A stretch of 64,000 nucleotides of DNA from CADCWK01 sp964244115 (GTDB taxonomy: Bacteria > Chloroflexota > Chloroflexia > Thermomicrobiales > UBA6265), in contig CAXTHM010000012.1 of NCBI GenBank assembly GCA_964244115.1, positions 1 to 64,000 of the forward strand. The letters run 5' to 3'. The notes beneath the pieces are model-generated. The model had not been told where the DNA came from, did no database searches, and was given only the letters and a program-made list of their open reading frames with translations. The position numbers were made by a program, and so were the translations under genes. Below, one piece after another: positions 49,903 to 59,888 of this stretch. How positions within the stretch are numbered: the first letter of the stretch is position 1; each line of letters begins with the position of its first letter.

Positions 49903-51801
49903 GTGTATGACGTCCTGACGCTTGCCGCCATCGTCGACGAGATGAACGCGACCGCGATCAACGCCCGGATCCAGAAGGTCGGGCTGGTCGATCGCCTGAC
50001 CTTCGCCGCCGAGCTGTACACGCCCGGCCGGCGCCGCTGGCTGGTCGCCAGTGCCGACGGCGAGCGGGCCCGGCTGCATCTGACCGCAACCACCGCCTCG
50101 CTCGACCCGGAACTGATCACCCCGTTCGGCCTGCTCCTGCGGAAATACGTCCGGGGCAGCATCCTGATCGGGGTCGAGCAGGAACCGCTCGAGCGGATCG
50201 TGCGGCTGAGTATAGCCAAGCGACTCCCGCCCCTCAACGCGACCCGAAAGCGCGGGGTCGCGGTCGCGGTGGAGGAGATCGAGCCGGACGAGGAGATCGA
50301 GGCGCTCAAGGTCGACGAGGACGCCGTCCTCGATGAGCTCGACCGGCCCGACATAACTTACATGCAGCTCGTCATCGAAGTCATGGGCCGGCACTCCAAC
50401 ATCATGCTGCTCGACAACGACGGCGTGATCATGGACTCGGTCAAGCATGTCACCCCGGCCATGAGCCGCGTCCGCCCGATCTGGCCCAGGCTGACGTACA
50501 CGTTGCCGCCGGCGATGGGACGGCCCGACCCTCGCCGGGTGACCGCCGCCGCGATGGGGGACATCCTGGAGGCCGCTAAGCCGAAGGACGAAGTCGCCCG
50601 GCTGCTCGTCAGCCGGCTCCGGGCCGTCAGCCCGCAGATCGCCCGGGAGGCCGTCTTCCGCGCCACCGGCGACGTCGGGACGAGAGTCGGTGCGGAGGGC
50701 ATCGATCCCGCCGCTGTCGCCCGTGAACTGCGCGGGCTCTACGAGTCGCTGCTGACGAACGTCTGGCAACCGGTGGTCTACCGGGAGGACGAGGCGGTCA
50801 TCGCCTTCAGCGCATTCCCGCTCCACGGCCTGGAGGCATCCAGCGACGTCGAGTTGCTGGCGTCGATGTCCGAGGCGGCCCGGCTGGGCGACGATGCGAC
50901 GTCGGCCGATGCGCCGGTCAGCCACGCGCAGCGCCGGGAGCGGATGCTGGCGACGATCGCCGCCGCGCGGGACCGGGTCGACGCCCGGCTGGCGTCCCTG
51001 GAAGCGCAGGAGGCCAAGGCGATCGAGGTCGAGCGGCTCCGGGAGCAGGGCGAGCTGATCTACGCCTGGCTGTACCAGATCAGGCCGGGCGACTCCGTAC
51101 TCGAAGTCGACGGCCAGACCATCGCGCTCGATCCGAACCTGTCCGGTAAGGAGAACGCGGCCGAGTACTTCCAGCGCTATCGCAAGGCGCAGGGGGCTGG
51201 GCGGCAGTTGCCCGAGCTGATCGAGCAGGCGACCCAGCAGCTCGACTACCTCGCCCAGCTCGGGACGATGGTCAGGCAGGCACCGGGGTTCATCGAACTG
51301 GAGTCGCTGGCGACGGAGTGGGACGGCGTCGCGGAGCAGTTCGGCGCCCGGGCCTCGGTCAAGGGCCGGGGCCGGGCGATGCCGAAGAGTTCCAGCAAGG
51401 CCGACCGGCGACCGAAGGCGCTCTACGACCCCGAAGGCCACGCGATCTACATCGGCCGGAGCGGGCGGCAGAACGACGCCGTCACCTTCGATGTCGCTGG
51501 CGCCGACGACACCTGGCTCCATGCCCGAGGCGTCCCCGGCAGCCACGTCATCATCAAGTGGCGGACGCCCATGCCGGAGGAGGACGAGCGTACCGTCGCG
51601 CTGGCCGCATCCCTGGCCGCCTGGTACAGCGGGTCGCGTGGGAACGGGTCCGTGGAGGTCGACGTGACCCGGCGCCGGCATGTCCGCAAGATCAAGGGCG
51701 CCGGGCCCGGGATGGTCACCTACCGACAGGAGCGCACGATCTCCGTCCCGCCGCGGGACGAGACCGCGATGGCGAACTCGCTGGCGTCGTCGTCGCGGTA
51801 G
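49903..51801 (+). CDS. rqcH: NFACT-family protein, RqcH/Rqc2 homologue
   Basis: RqcH binds stalled 50S-peptidyl-tRNA complexes and adds alanine tails in ribosome-associated quality control. The 632-aa protein begins VYDVLTLAAIVDEMNATAIN, the NFACT-N domain. A coiled-coil middle (about 340-480) follows. The C-terminal NFACT-R domain has DDTWLHARGVPGSHVIIKWRTP. GTG at 49903 was chosen because it begins the conserved domain; upstream frame to 49744 is antisense to gmk. It may act with the trans-translation genes at 60 kb as a second rescue route. Confidence 0.9.
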   Translation: MYDVLTLAAIVDEMNATAINARIQKVGLVDRLTFAAELYTPGRRRWLVASADGERARLHLTATTASLDPELITPFGLLLRKYVRGSILIGVEQEPLERIVRLSIAKRLPPLNATRKRGVAVAVEEIEPDEEIEALKVDEDAVLDELDRPDITYMQLVIEVMGRHSNIMLLDNDGVIMDSVKHVTPAMSRVRPIWPRLTYTLPPAMGRPDPRRVTAAAMGDILEAAKPKDEVARLLVSRLRAVSPQIAREAVFRATGDVGTRVGAEGIDPAAVARELRGLYESLLTNVWQPVVYREDEAVIAFSAFPLHGLEASSDVELLASMSEAARLGDDATSADAPVSHAQRRERMLATIAAARDRVDARLASLEAQEAKAIEVERLREQGELIYAWLYQIRPGDSVLEVDGQTIALDPNLSGKENAAEYFQRYRKAQGAGRQLPELIEQATQQLDYLAQLGTMVRQAPGFIELESLATEWDGVAEQFGARASVKGRGRAMPKSSSKADRRPKALYDPEGHAIYIGRSGRQNDAVTFDVAGADDTWLHARGVPGSHVIIKWRTPMPEEDERTVALAASLAAWYSGSRGNGSVEVDVTRRRHVRKIKGAGPGMVTYRQERTISVPPRDETAMANSLASSSR

Positions 51802-51827
51802 GGCCGCCAGGCAGTGGGCTCAGGTCG

Positions 51828-51867
51828 GCACGATGGCCCGGACGATCAGTCGTCCGGGCCATCGTGC
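51828..51867. terminator. Bidirectional terminator between NFACT and tatC
   Basis: A perfect 18-bp stem (51828..51845 with 51850..51867) with loop TCAG separates two convergent genes. The left arm begins GCACGATGGCCCGG. Confidence 0.8.
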
Positions 51868-51888
51868 TCCTCACATCCGGCTGGCCGT

Positions 51889-52725
51889 CTACGCCTCGGT
51901 CGGGACCGGGCCGCGAGTCGTCTCGCCGCGAACGAGCAGGCGGGCGAGGATGATGCCGATCTCGTACAGGATCACCAGGGGAACCGCGACCAGGGCGAGG
52001 TTCACGGGGTCGGTCGTCGGCGTGATGATCGCCGAGACGACGATGATGAGCAGGAACGAGTACTTCCGCCATTTCCGCATCTTCACCGCGCTGACGATGT
52101 TGATCTTCGCGAGCAGGAACATGATCAGCGGCAGCTGGAAGGACAGCCCGAGCCCGACCATGATCGTCAGATAGAAGTTCACCGTTTCCTTGGCGTCGGC
52201 ACTGTCCAGGAAGATATCGTCGGCGAAGTTGCCGAGGAACTGGAGTGCGCGGGGGATCGCGAAGAAGAACGAGTAGGATGCTCCGGCGATGAACAGCAGC
52301 GCGACGAAGGGCAGCGACGTGTAGACGATCCGCTTCTCGCGGTTCGTCAGGCCCGGAGCGAGGAACGCGATGATCTGATAGAGGAGCACCGGTGAGGTGA
52401 TAGCGATCGCGATGTAGAGGGCGACCTTGAAGACGACGGTCAGGTTGTCGGTCGGACCCTGGACGTCCAGCCCTTCGCCGTTGTTGACATTCTCGACCAT
52501 GACGCGAAGCAATGGCTGGGCGAAGATGAAACCGATGATGAGACCGCCGACGATGGCGATCCCCATCTTGATCNNNNNNNNNNGTCGCGTGAGTTCTTCC
52601 AGATGCTCGGCGAGCGTCATCTCCTGGAAGACATCGGGTTCGCTGGTTTTCGGGAGGTGCGGCACGCGCCAGGTCGGAAGCGTGGTCGGGACGCGGAACT
52701 TGGGCACGCGGAACGCTCGGGCCAT
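51889..52725 (-). CDS. tatC: Sec-independent protein translocase TatC (contains assembly gap)
   Basis: TatC is the signal-recognising core of the Tat pathway for folded proteins. In the 278-aa frame TLAEHLEELTR is the HLxELR-type motif, followed by the gap. NREKRIVYTSLPFVALLFIAGASYSFF and FQLPLIMFLLAKINIVS are typical TatC helices. Six membrane helices are expected. Ten N at 52574..52583 fall four codons after the ELTR motif; the frame is kept, but the true gap length is unknown. AAGGAC precedes the ATG. No tatA/tatB lies beside it. Confidence 0.92.
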   Translation of the reverse strand: MARAFRVPKFRVPTTLPTWRVPHLPKTSEPDVFQEMTLAEHLEELTRXXXXIKMGIAIVGGLIIGFIFAQPLLRVMVENVNNGEGLDVQGPTDNLTVVFKVALYIAIAITSPVLLYQIIAFLAPGLTNREKRIVYTSLPFVALLFIAGASYSFFFAIPRALQFLGNFADDIFLDSADAKETVNFYLTIMVGLGLSFQLPLIMFLLAKINIVSAVKMRKWRKYSFLLIIVVSAIITPTTDPVNLALVAVPLVILYEIGIILARLLVRGETTRGPVPTEA

Positions 52726-52904
52726 GTCTGAAGTCCTTCGAGAGATGCCGCCTCACCGGGAATCCACCGCCGCTGATGACGAAGCGTCAGGGGGGCCGAG
52801 CTCAGGCGGCATTCCGATGCATCACTGGCAACCAGCCGTCGCTCGAGGCGAACCGGCCGGCCGTCCAGTGCAGGAGCGCTACAGACAGGTGGTTCCGGTA
52901 GAAC

Positions 52905-53144
52905 CTAGGCCTTCTGGTGCTCGTTGATGAAGTTTACCGCGTTGGCGACGGTCCGGATGTTCTCCGCCTCGTCGTCCTTGATCTCAAGGTCGAATTCCTG
53001 CTCCAGCGCCATGATGACTTCGACGAGGTCGAGGCTGTCGGCGTCGAGATCGCCGATGAACTCCGCATCCATCGTCACCTTCTCGGTGTCGACGCTCAGA
53101 CGCTCGGCGACGATGCTCTGGACGCGCTCAAAAACGGATGCCAC
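52905..53144 (-). CDS. acpP: Acyl carrier protein
   Basis: ACP carries growing fatty acyl chains on a phosphopantetheine arm. The 79-aa acidic protein has FIGDLDADSLDLVEVIMALE, where the Ser of DSL is the attachment site, and AENIRTVANAVNFI at the C-terminus. GTG at 53144 gives the normal length with AGGAG seven bases upstream; longer frames to 53276 are not ACP-like. It lies downstream of nusB on the same strand and 180 bases before tatC. fabH, fabG and accC lie further upstream on the same strand. Confidence 0.96.
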   Translation of the reverse strand: MASVFERVQSIVAERLSVDTEKVTMDAEFIGDLDADSLDLVEVIMALEQEFDLEIKDDEAENIRTVANAVNFINEHQKA

Positions 53145-53371
53145 CGAACACTCCTCAGCCATGCGACGGGATGGACGCATCAGCTCAATGCCGTTGAAAG
53201 CGGCCGTTCCGCCCCGGGAACGCGACCGCACCGTGCTGGTCACCACACCCGGCCAGCCGAACCGGCGCGAAATCATCGCGACGGAGGACGGCTGACGCGC
53301 TGAGTGACACGCTCGCGGGATGATACACGAGCCATCCCGCCCAGACGAGTCCCGTCGCCCGCGGAATCGGC

Positions 53372-54094
53372 CTACTGCTCGGCGACGCGGATCTGCTCGC
53401 TGATCGTGCGCAGGACGCCGTTGACGAACGAGGCGGTCGAGTCGCCGCCGAACCGCTTGCCGAGTTCGACCGCCTCGTTGACGACTTGGGCGTTCGACTC
53501 CGCCCGGACGTACTCCATCTCGTAGATCCCGAGCCGTAGCACATTGCGGTCGATCGTCCCGATCCGGTCGATCGGGAAGGCCGGGGCGGCGGCGAGGATG
53601 GTCCGGTCGATCTCGGCGGTGAACCGGATCACCCCGAAGACGATGTCCCGGACGCCCTGTTCGAGGTGACGGGAATCGGCGACGGCTTCGGGCGGGAGGT
53701 CGAGCTCAGCCTCGCCGGACGCGTCGCCGTGGGCGGCACCGGCGGACAGGAACGGGTCGTCGATCACCCGCTGGACGACCTCCTCGAACGGATGGCTCGT
53801 CACGTCGAGTTCGAACAGGGCGAGCAGCGCCAGCTGCCGGATCGCGTGGCGATTGGTGGTCGGCGTGACCTCGGTAGCGTTGGGTCCAGTAGTCGGTCCG
53901 TTCACCTTACCCCTCCGGCGAGCCGCCCGGCGACGCTGGGCCGCGTTGCCTTGGGGAGGCGCCGTCTGGTCTCGACCCGATGTTCGATGACCGGCCTGGG
54001 ACTCGTCGGTCGGTCGGTCACCGGTCGGGGCCTCGTCGGGCCGGTTGGCCGTGGCGGCCTGTTCGAGCTGTTCCCGGATGCGCTGATAGTCCAC
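53372..54094 (-). CDS. nusB: Transcription antitermination factor NusB
   Basis: NusB with NusE binds boxA RNA in rRNA antitermination. The conserved domain begins NRHAIRQLALLALFELDVT (about 81). IGTIDRNVLRLGIYEMEY and VVNEAVELGKRFGGDSTASFVNGVLRTI are NusB signatures. The protein is 240 aa, longer than the usual 140-160 because of a disordered N-terminal extension rich in Arg, Gln and Thr; an internal start cannot be excluded. It is between accC and acpP on the same strand. Confidence 0.92.
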   Translation of the reverse strand: MDYQRIREQLEQAATANRPDEAPTGDRPTDESQAGHRTSGRDQTAPPQGNAAQRRRAARRRGKVNGPTTGPNATEVTPTTNRHAIRQLALLALFELDVTSHPFEEVVQRVIDDPFLSAGAAHGDASGEAELDLPPEAVADSRHLEQGVRDIVFGVIRFTAEIDRTILAAAPAFPIDRIGTIDRNVLRLGIYEMEYVRAESNAQVVNEAVELGKRFGGDSTASFVNGVLRTISEQIRVAEQ

Positions 54095-54193
54095 GGGCAG
54101 GTCCCTTCCTGGGTGTGATCACCAGGAGTGCTGGCGTTCTCGGCTCGTGCGGTCGGTTGGCGGGAGAGGATGATCGTTCACGATCGCGTTGGC

Positions 54194-54296
54194 TTCCGGC
54201 CGGGCAGACCTCTCCCCCTTTCGGGGTGAACCTGCTCGCTCACCCGCCAGAGGCGGCTCTCGCTGCGCTGCGGCTCACAGGTGCCCGGAGCGGGAC
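54194..54296 (+). repeat. Family A intergenic repeat, copy A5
   Basis: GGGCAGACCTCTCCCC, GGGGTGAACCTGCTCGCTCA, CCCGCCAGAGGCGGCTCTCG and GCTCACAGGTGCCCGGAGCG reproduce one full arm of the element at 33748..34124. It lies between nusB and accC and ends just before the accC 3' region. Confidence 0.6.
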
Positions 54297-54328
54297 GGCG
54301 TGGCATCTGCCCACATCCCCGGAGACGC

Positions 54329-55747
54329 CTACGAGACGGAGCCGCCGCTCGCGACCCCGTCGGACTCCAGGTCCTCCTCGCTCCGCACCGGTGTCCGGGC
54401 GAGGAGTTCCGGGACGAAGCCGGTATGGACGTCGCCGTCGCGGAAGCGCTGATCGGCCATCACGACGCGGTGGAACGGCGTTGAGTGCATGATCCCGGTG
54501 ATCACCGTCTCACGCAGGGCGCGCTCCATCCGGGCGATGGCCTCGTCCCGGGTCTTGCCGTGGGTGATGATCTTGGCCAGCAGGCTGTCGTAGTTCGGCG
54601 GGACCGTGTAGCCGCTGAAGAGGTGGGAATCGACCCGGACACCGGGACCGCCCGGTGCCACGAACGTCTCGACAGTACCCGTATTCGGGCGGAAATCGCG
54701 GCTGGCGTCCTCGGCCGTGATCCGGCACTCGATCGAGTGGCCGACCGGTTCGAGCAGCTTCGGGTCGAGGTCCAGCTTCTGCCCGGCGGCGATCCGGATC
54801 TGCCAGGCGACGAGGTCGATCCCGCTCGTCTCCTCGGTGATCGGGTGCTCGACCTGGATCCGGGTGTTCATCTCCATGAAGTAGAACCGGCCGTCGGCAT
54901 CGAGCAGGAACTCCAGCGTCCCGGCGCTGGTGTACCCGGCCGACTTGGCGCCACGGACCGCCGTCCGGAGCAGGTTCTCGCGGACGCGCCGGTTGAGGTT
55001 CGGAGCCGGAGCTTCCTCGACGACCTTCTGGTGGCGCCGCTGCAACGAGCAGTCCCGTTCGCCGACGGCGAGGACGGTGCCGTGGTGATCGCCCAGGACC
55101 TGGACCTCGACGTGGCGCGGGTGCGAGAGGTATCGCTCGATGTAGCACGAGTCATCGCCGAAGGCCGCTTGCGCCTCGGACTGCGCCAGCGGCAGCAGGC
55201 GTGTGAGTTCGGCATCGTCATTGGCGACGCGCATCCCGCGGCCGCCGCCGCCGGCGACGGCTTTGATGATGACCGGGTAGCCGATCTTGCGGGCCGCCTG
55301 CCGGGCCGCGCCGAGGTTCTCGACCGGACCATCCGTGCCGGGCAGCATCGGCACGCCGGCCGCGCGCATCATGTCCCGGGCGATGGCCTTGTTGCCCATC
55401 TTCTCGATCACTTCCGGCCGGGGTCCGATGAAGGTGATCCCGACCTGCTGGCAGATCTCGGCCAGGAACGCATTCTCGGCCAGGAAGCCGTAGCCGGGGT
55501 GGAGGGCGTCGCAGCCCGTGATCAGGGCGGCGCTGATCACGGCGGGGATGTTGTTGTAGGACTTCGCCACGGCGGCCGGCCCGATGCAGACCGCCTCGTC
55601 GGCGAGCCGGACGGCGAGCGAGTCCCGGTCGACATCGCTGTAGCCGACGACGGCCGGGATGCCGAGGTCCCGGCAGGCCCGCAGGACGCGCAGGGCGATC
55701 TCACCGCGGTTCGCGATCATGATCTTGCGGAAGAGTGGTTCGGGCAT
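54329..55747 (-). CDS. accC: Biotin carboxylase (acetyl-CoA carboxylase subunit)
   Basis: AccC carboxylates biotin on AccB with ATP and bicarbonate. FRKIMIANRGEIALRVLRACR opens the 472-aa protein. AVAGGGGRGMRVA is the ATP-grasp Gly loop, RHVEVQVLGD and GERDCSLQRRHQKVVEEAPAP are catalytic-region motifs, and FMEMNTRIQVEHPITEE supplies metal Glu and Asn ligands. GAGGAA precedes the ATG at 55747. accB is not adjacent, so the full complex is encoded elsewhere; use in another biotin carboxylase complex is possible. Confidence 0.95.
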   Translation of the reverse strand: MPEPLFRKIMIANRGEIALRVLRACRDLGIPAVVGYSDVDRDSLAVRLADEAVCIGPAAVAKSYNNIPAVISAALITGCDALHPGYGFLAENAFLAEICQQVGITFIGPRPEVIEKMGNKAIARDMMRAAGVPMLPGTDGPVENLGAARQAARKIGYPVIIKAVAGGGGRGMRVANDDAELTRLLPLAQSEAQAAFGDDSCYIERYLSHPRHVEVQVLGDHHGTVLAVGERDCSLQRRHQKVVEEAPAPNLNRRVRENLLRTAVRGAKSAGYTSAGTLEFLLDADGRFYFMEMNTRIQVEHPITEETSGIDLVAWQIRIAAGQKLDLDPKLLEPVGHSIECRITAEDASRDFRPNTGTVETFVAPGGPGVRVDSHLFSGYTVPPNYDSLLAKIITHGKTRDEAIARMERALRETVITGIMHSTPFHRVVMADQRFRDGDVHTGFVPELLARTPVRSEEDLESDGVASGGSVS

Positions 55748-55963
55748 GCAGTTCCTCGATATCACCGGCACCGGCGACGCTTGGCGACCGGCGTTGACGC
55801 ATCCTCCAAGGATAGACGACTCGGACCGGTGTCCGGGTGACGGCACCGGGCCCTGGTCCCGCGGCCGGCCGAATCGACTGGCAGCCGAAATGCGCCAGTA
55901 TCTGGCAGGACGACCATCTCCCGAGCCCTGTTCATTCCGGGCGCACAGCGAAGGACAGACCAG

Positions 55964-56470
55964 ATGCCTCATTCCCCGGCGATCATCGTCAACACGCTTA
56001 CCCGCTCATTCGCGATCGGGATCTCGGCCGGGATGCGGACCCAGATGCCGGGCGCGGTCCTGACATGGCAACTCGCCGATGGCGGTCTGAGTCGGGGAAG
56101 TGGCCCCGTCTGGCCGCTCTTGCGCCGTGGCGGCAGCCGGAAGGTGGCAACGGTCATGGCGCTCGGTGAACTGGTCGGAGACAAGCTCCCCATGACACCC
56201 GACCGGATCTCCGGATACGCCGGTATGGGCCGACTCGTCTTCGGTACCGTGATGGGAGGGCTGGTGGCGTCAGGTGTGGGTGCCCGGTCCGGTGGGTTGA
56301 TCGTCGCCGCGGCGACCGGTGCCCTCGGTGCCGCGGTCGGGTCGTACGGCGGCTACTGGGCCCGACGGTCGATCGTCGGCCAGTACGGTCTCCCGGATCT
56401 TCCGGTGGCGCTGGTCGAGGATGCGTTCTCGTACGCGCTGGCCCGCCTGGCGGTGGCTCGGGAGCTGTAG
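55964..56470 (+). CDS. DUF4126-type membrane protein
   Basis: The 168-aa protein has FAIGISAGMRTQMPGAVLTWQLA near the start and MALGELVGDKLPMTPDRIS at about 65-83. Two or three Gly/Ala-rich hydrophobic segments follow (RLVFGTVMGGLVASGVG and GLIVAAATGALGAAVGSYGG). This pattern is that of DUF4126 integral membrane proteins, whose function is unknown. The family name is from memory. It stands alone on the + strand between accC and fabG, convergent with fabG. Confidence 0.75.
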   Translation: MPHSPAIIVNTLTRSFAIGISAGMRTQMPGAVLTWQLADGGLSRGSGPVWPLLRRGGSRKVATVMALGELVGDKLPMTPDRISGYAGMGRLVFGTVMGGLVASGVGARSGGLIVAAATGALGAAVGSYGGYWARRSIVGQYGLPDLPVALVEDAFSYALARLAVAREL

Positions 56471-56485
56471 CCCGATCGCTCTTCG

Positions 56486-57235
56486 CTAGGGCATGAACAG
56501 GCCGCCGTCGATCGTCAGGACGTGGCCGGTGATGAACGAGGCGTCGTCGGAGGCGAGGAAGGCGACGCCGGCGGCGACGTCCTCGGGCCGACCGAACCGG
56601 GCCAGCGGTGTCTGACCCAGGATCGCCGCCTTCTGCTCGTCCTTGAGCACGTCCGTGAGCCGGGTCTGGATGAAGCCAGGCGCGATCGCGTTGACCGTGA
56701 TGTTGCGCGACCCGACTTCCTTGGCGAGGGACTTCGTCAGTCCGATCAGGCCGGCCTTGGCGGAGGCATAATTCGCCTGCCCGGCGTTGCCGACCTGCCC
56801 CACGACCGAGGTCAGGTTGATGATCCGGCCCGATCGCTGCCGCATCATCGGCCGGAGGACCGCCTTGCTGACGAGGAAGGCGCCCTTGAGGTTCGTGTCG
56901 ACGACATCGTCCCAGTCGGCCTCCGACATCCGCATGACGAGCGTGTCGCGCGTGATGCCGGCGTTGTTGACCAGGACATCGACCTTGCCGAGCTTCTCCA
57001 GCGCTGTCTCGATCGTCGCGGCGGAGCCGTCGGCGGTCGCGATGTCGGCGGCGAGGATTTCGACGATCCCACCGAGCCCGACCAGATCCTGCCGAGCCGC
57101 CTCGGCCGACTCGGCGTCACGCTGGTAGGTGACGAGCAGATCGTAGCCGTCCGTCGCGAGGCGGCGGGCGATCGCCAGGCCGATCCCGCGGGAGCCGCCG
57201 GTCACGATGGCCGTTCGGCGTGGTGAAGTGGACAC
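56486..57235 (-). CDS. fabG: 3-oxoacyl-[acyl-carrier-protein] reductase
   Basis: FabG reduces 3-oxoacyl-ACP with NADPH in fatty acid elongation. TAIVTGGSRGIGLAIARRLA is the cofactor loop, VLVNNAGITRDTLVMRM the NNAG motif, and INLTSVVGQVGNAGQANYASAKAG has catalytic Ser and YxxxK. PLARFGRPEDVAAGVAFLASDDASFITG is FabG-like. GGAGG nine bases before the GTG at 57235 fixes a 249-aa protein. It lies downstream of fabH with a 346-base gap and without fabD between, unlike the common rpmF-fabH-fabD-fabG-acpP order. Confidence 0.95.
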   Translation of the reverse strand: MSTSPRRTAIVTGGSRGIGLAIARRLATDGYDLLVTYQRDAESAEAARQDLVGLGGIVEILAADIATADGSAATIETALEKLGKVDVLVNNAGITRDTLVMRMSEADWDDVVDTNLKGAFLVSKAVLRPMMRQRSGRIINLTSVVGQVGNAGQANYASAKAGLIGLTKSLAKEVGSRNITVNAIAPGFIQTRLTDVLKDEQKAAILGQTPLARFGRPEDVAAGVAFLASDDASFITGHVLTIDGGLFMP

Positions 57236-57489
57236 AGATGAATTCCTCCGGGCCCGACCCGACCCGGACCGGGGAAAATCAGTCGAACCGAACAGGTTGT
57301 AAACGCAGGACGTATGGAGAGAAAGGTTAAAACGGGGGAGCGGGCTGCCCTTCCCGGCCATGAATGGCCTGGCTGAAGGACGGCGCTGCGCGCAGAAGGC
57401 TGGCGGAATGTCACGAGGACCGCCACCATCGCCCCCGTTGTTGGTCTCCCTCCATCAGACCTTCTAGCTAGCCACGGACGTCACTCCTC

Positions 57490-57566
57490 TCAGGGCATGA
57501 GCGCCGCGGCGCGGCGCGAACCGGGGAGGGGTCTGGGAAGGGGTTTGCTCAGCCGCTCAAGCGTCC
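57490..57566. repeat. Family C intergenic repeat, copy 2
   Basis: CTCTCAGGGCATGAGCGCCG, CGGCGCGGCGCGAAC, GGGGAGGGGTCTGGGAAGG and GCTCAGC align in order with 363..440. It occupies part of the 346-base gap between fabH and fabG. The rest of that gap has a somewhat AT-richer patch at 57290..57335 but no promoter I can defend. Confidence 0.4.
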
Positions 57567-57581
57567 GAGGGGGTTCCTGCC

Positions 57582-58700
<1,119 letters not shown>

Positions 58701-58730
58701 GGCCGTTCTCCGGTCGTGGACGAAAAGCGA

Positions 58731-58773
58731 CTGACCCGCCCTCGGGGACCAGTGGTCCGACGTGGCGGGTCAG
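58731..58773. terminator. Terminator-like hairpin between rpmF and fabH
   Basis: CTGACCCGCC (58731..58740) pairs perfectly with GGCGGGTCAG (58764..58773) around an inner GGACC/GGTCC hairpin. It begins seven bases after the rpmF stop and could partly uncouple rpmF from fabH. Confidence 0.6.
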
Positions 58774-58779
58774 CGTCGA

Positions 58780-58983
58780 TCAGGCGTTGGGCTCGTTGTG
58801 GGAGTGCTCGATCTGCAGGACGGCGCGGCCGCGGTAGAAGCCGCAGCTCGGGCAGACATGGTGCGAGCGCTGGTTCTCGCCGCAGTGCGGGCAGATGGTG
58901 AGCTGCGGCAGCTTCAGGAACTGCTCACGGCGGCGGTTGCCACGGCGGTGGCTGCTGATACGCTGCTTGGGAAGGGCACCCAT
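58780..58983 (-). CDS. rpmF: 50S ribosomal protein L32
   Basis: The 67-aa basic protein begins MGALPKQRISSHRRGNRRRE. It has a zinc ribbon CPHCGENQRSHHVCPSCGFYRG with two CxxC pairs, so it is the zinc-binding C+ form of L32. The length is normal. It lies 62 bases downstream of the DUF177 gene, the usual arrangement in bacteria, and upstream of fabH. Confidence 0.97.
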   Translation of the reverse strand: MGALPKQRISSHRRGNRRREQFLKLPQLTICPHCGENQRSHHVCPSCGFYRGRAVLQIEHSHNEPNA

Positions 58984-59045
58984 CTCGATGTACTCCTGTG
59001 ACCCCGTTCAGGGGCCGCTCGGTTCGGACTCCGCGCATGACCGGG

Positions 59046-59738
59046 CTACCGGTCGGAAGTGTCTCGTTCGTCCAGCAGGGCCGAGAGAGCGGCGAACCGC
59101 CCGTCGGCCGGGTCGTCCAGATCGGGATCATCGCCATTGGCCAGGCTCAGCGCCCGCGTGTCGGGTCCGGGGCAGTCATCCCCGCAGTCCGGGCGCATCG
59201 GCAACGCGAGCAGGACGTTCTGGCGGATGGCCTCCCGGATGTCGATCTCGTGATTGTCGCTGATCTCGAAGAAGTCATCCTCCTCCGGGTCGAGCTGATC
59301 GCTGGCGTCGATCTCGGCGCCGGACCGGACGTCGACCTTCTGCCGGAATGGTTCGGCGAAGGTCGCGATGACCGTCTCCTCGTAGGGGCGCAGGCAGCGG
59401 ACGCATTCCACCTCGGCGGTTCCCGCCAGGCGGAACGACCCCAGCACCTGACCCCGGAGACGGGTGAGGGTCAACTCACCGTTCAGTCTGGTCGCGACCA
59501 TCTCCTCGGCCAAGGCGAGTGGACCGAGCGTGAGGCCGTAGACCCGGCGACCACCGACATCCTCCTGGAGGAGGGACGCGACGTTGACGACCGTCTCATT
59601 CACGAGCGTGTCGCTCGGGCCACCGCCGACGGATTGGCTCACCATGACGTTCGCTTCATCTTGATCCGCCAGCGTCTCGCACCCCAACCGGAGTTCGACG
59701 CGCTGGCTTGCGCCGGGTTCCGCATGCCCTGAGGGCAT
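59046..59738 (-). CDS. DUF177 (YceD)-family protein
   Basis: DUF177 proteins are encoded with rpmF and have been linked to 23S rRNA accumulation. VVNVASLLQEDVGGRRVYGL and GTAEVECVRCLRPYEETVIATFAEPF (CxxC) are characteristic. An EEDDFFEISDNHEIDIREAIRQNVLLALPM segment and CGDDCPG follow. The start is uncertain. ATG at 59738 (230 aa) lies within five bases of the expected transcript start, so it would be nearly leaderless; ATG at 59645 gives 199 aa, closer to the family length, but has no clear ribosome-binding site. Confidence 0.85.
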   Translation of the reverse strand: MPSGHAEPGASQRVELRLGCETLADQDEANVMVSQSVGGGPSDTLVNETVVNVASLLQEDVGGRRVYGLTLGPLALAEEMVATRLNGELTLTRLRGQVLGSFRLAGTAEVECVRCLRPYEETVIATFAEPFRQKVDVRSGAEIDASDQLDPEEDDFFEISDNHEIDIREAIRQNVLLALPMRPDCGDDCPGPDTRALSLANGDDPDLDDPADGRFAALSALLDERDTSDR

Positions 59739-59747
59739 AACCCACGA

Positions 59748-59777
59748 ATGATAGGAGCAGACGGGCCATTCGGTCAA
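59748..59777 (-). promoter_or_regulatory. Promoter of the DUF177-rpmF operon
   Basis: TTGACC (59772..59777), an 18-base spacer and TATCAT (59748..59753) on the minus strand form a near-consensus promoter. Transcription should begin near 59741. The secDF promoter has the same TTGACC-18 layout. Confidence 0.7.
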
Positions 59778-59888
59778 TGACGACCGCGATGTCGGGCCGG
59801 TCAGTTCCGCCCGGAGCCGTACTACACTTGTCCGGAATCGCCCTGGCGGGACGCCGGGAGCGCTCTGACGATGTGGGATGTGAGCAAC

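Noticed and set aside
49813..51681. Upstream extension of the gmk frame to 838 codons
   Set aside because: The extension is antisense to the NFACT gene; guanylate kinase homology begins only at the ATG at 49812.
54281..54484. Candidate small genes at the accC 3' end
   Set aside because: Overlap the accC coding region and repeat A5; no start context or conserved product.
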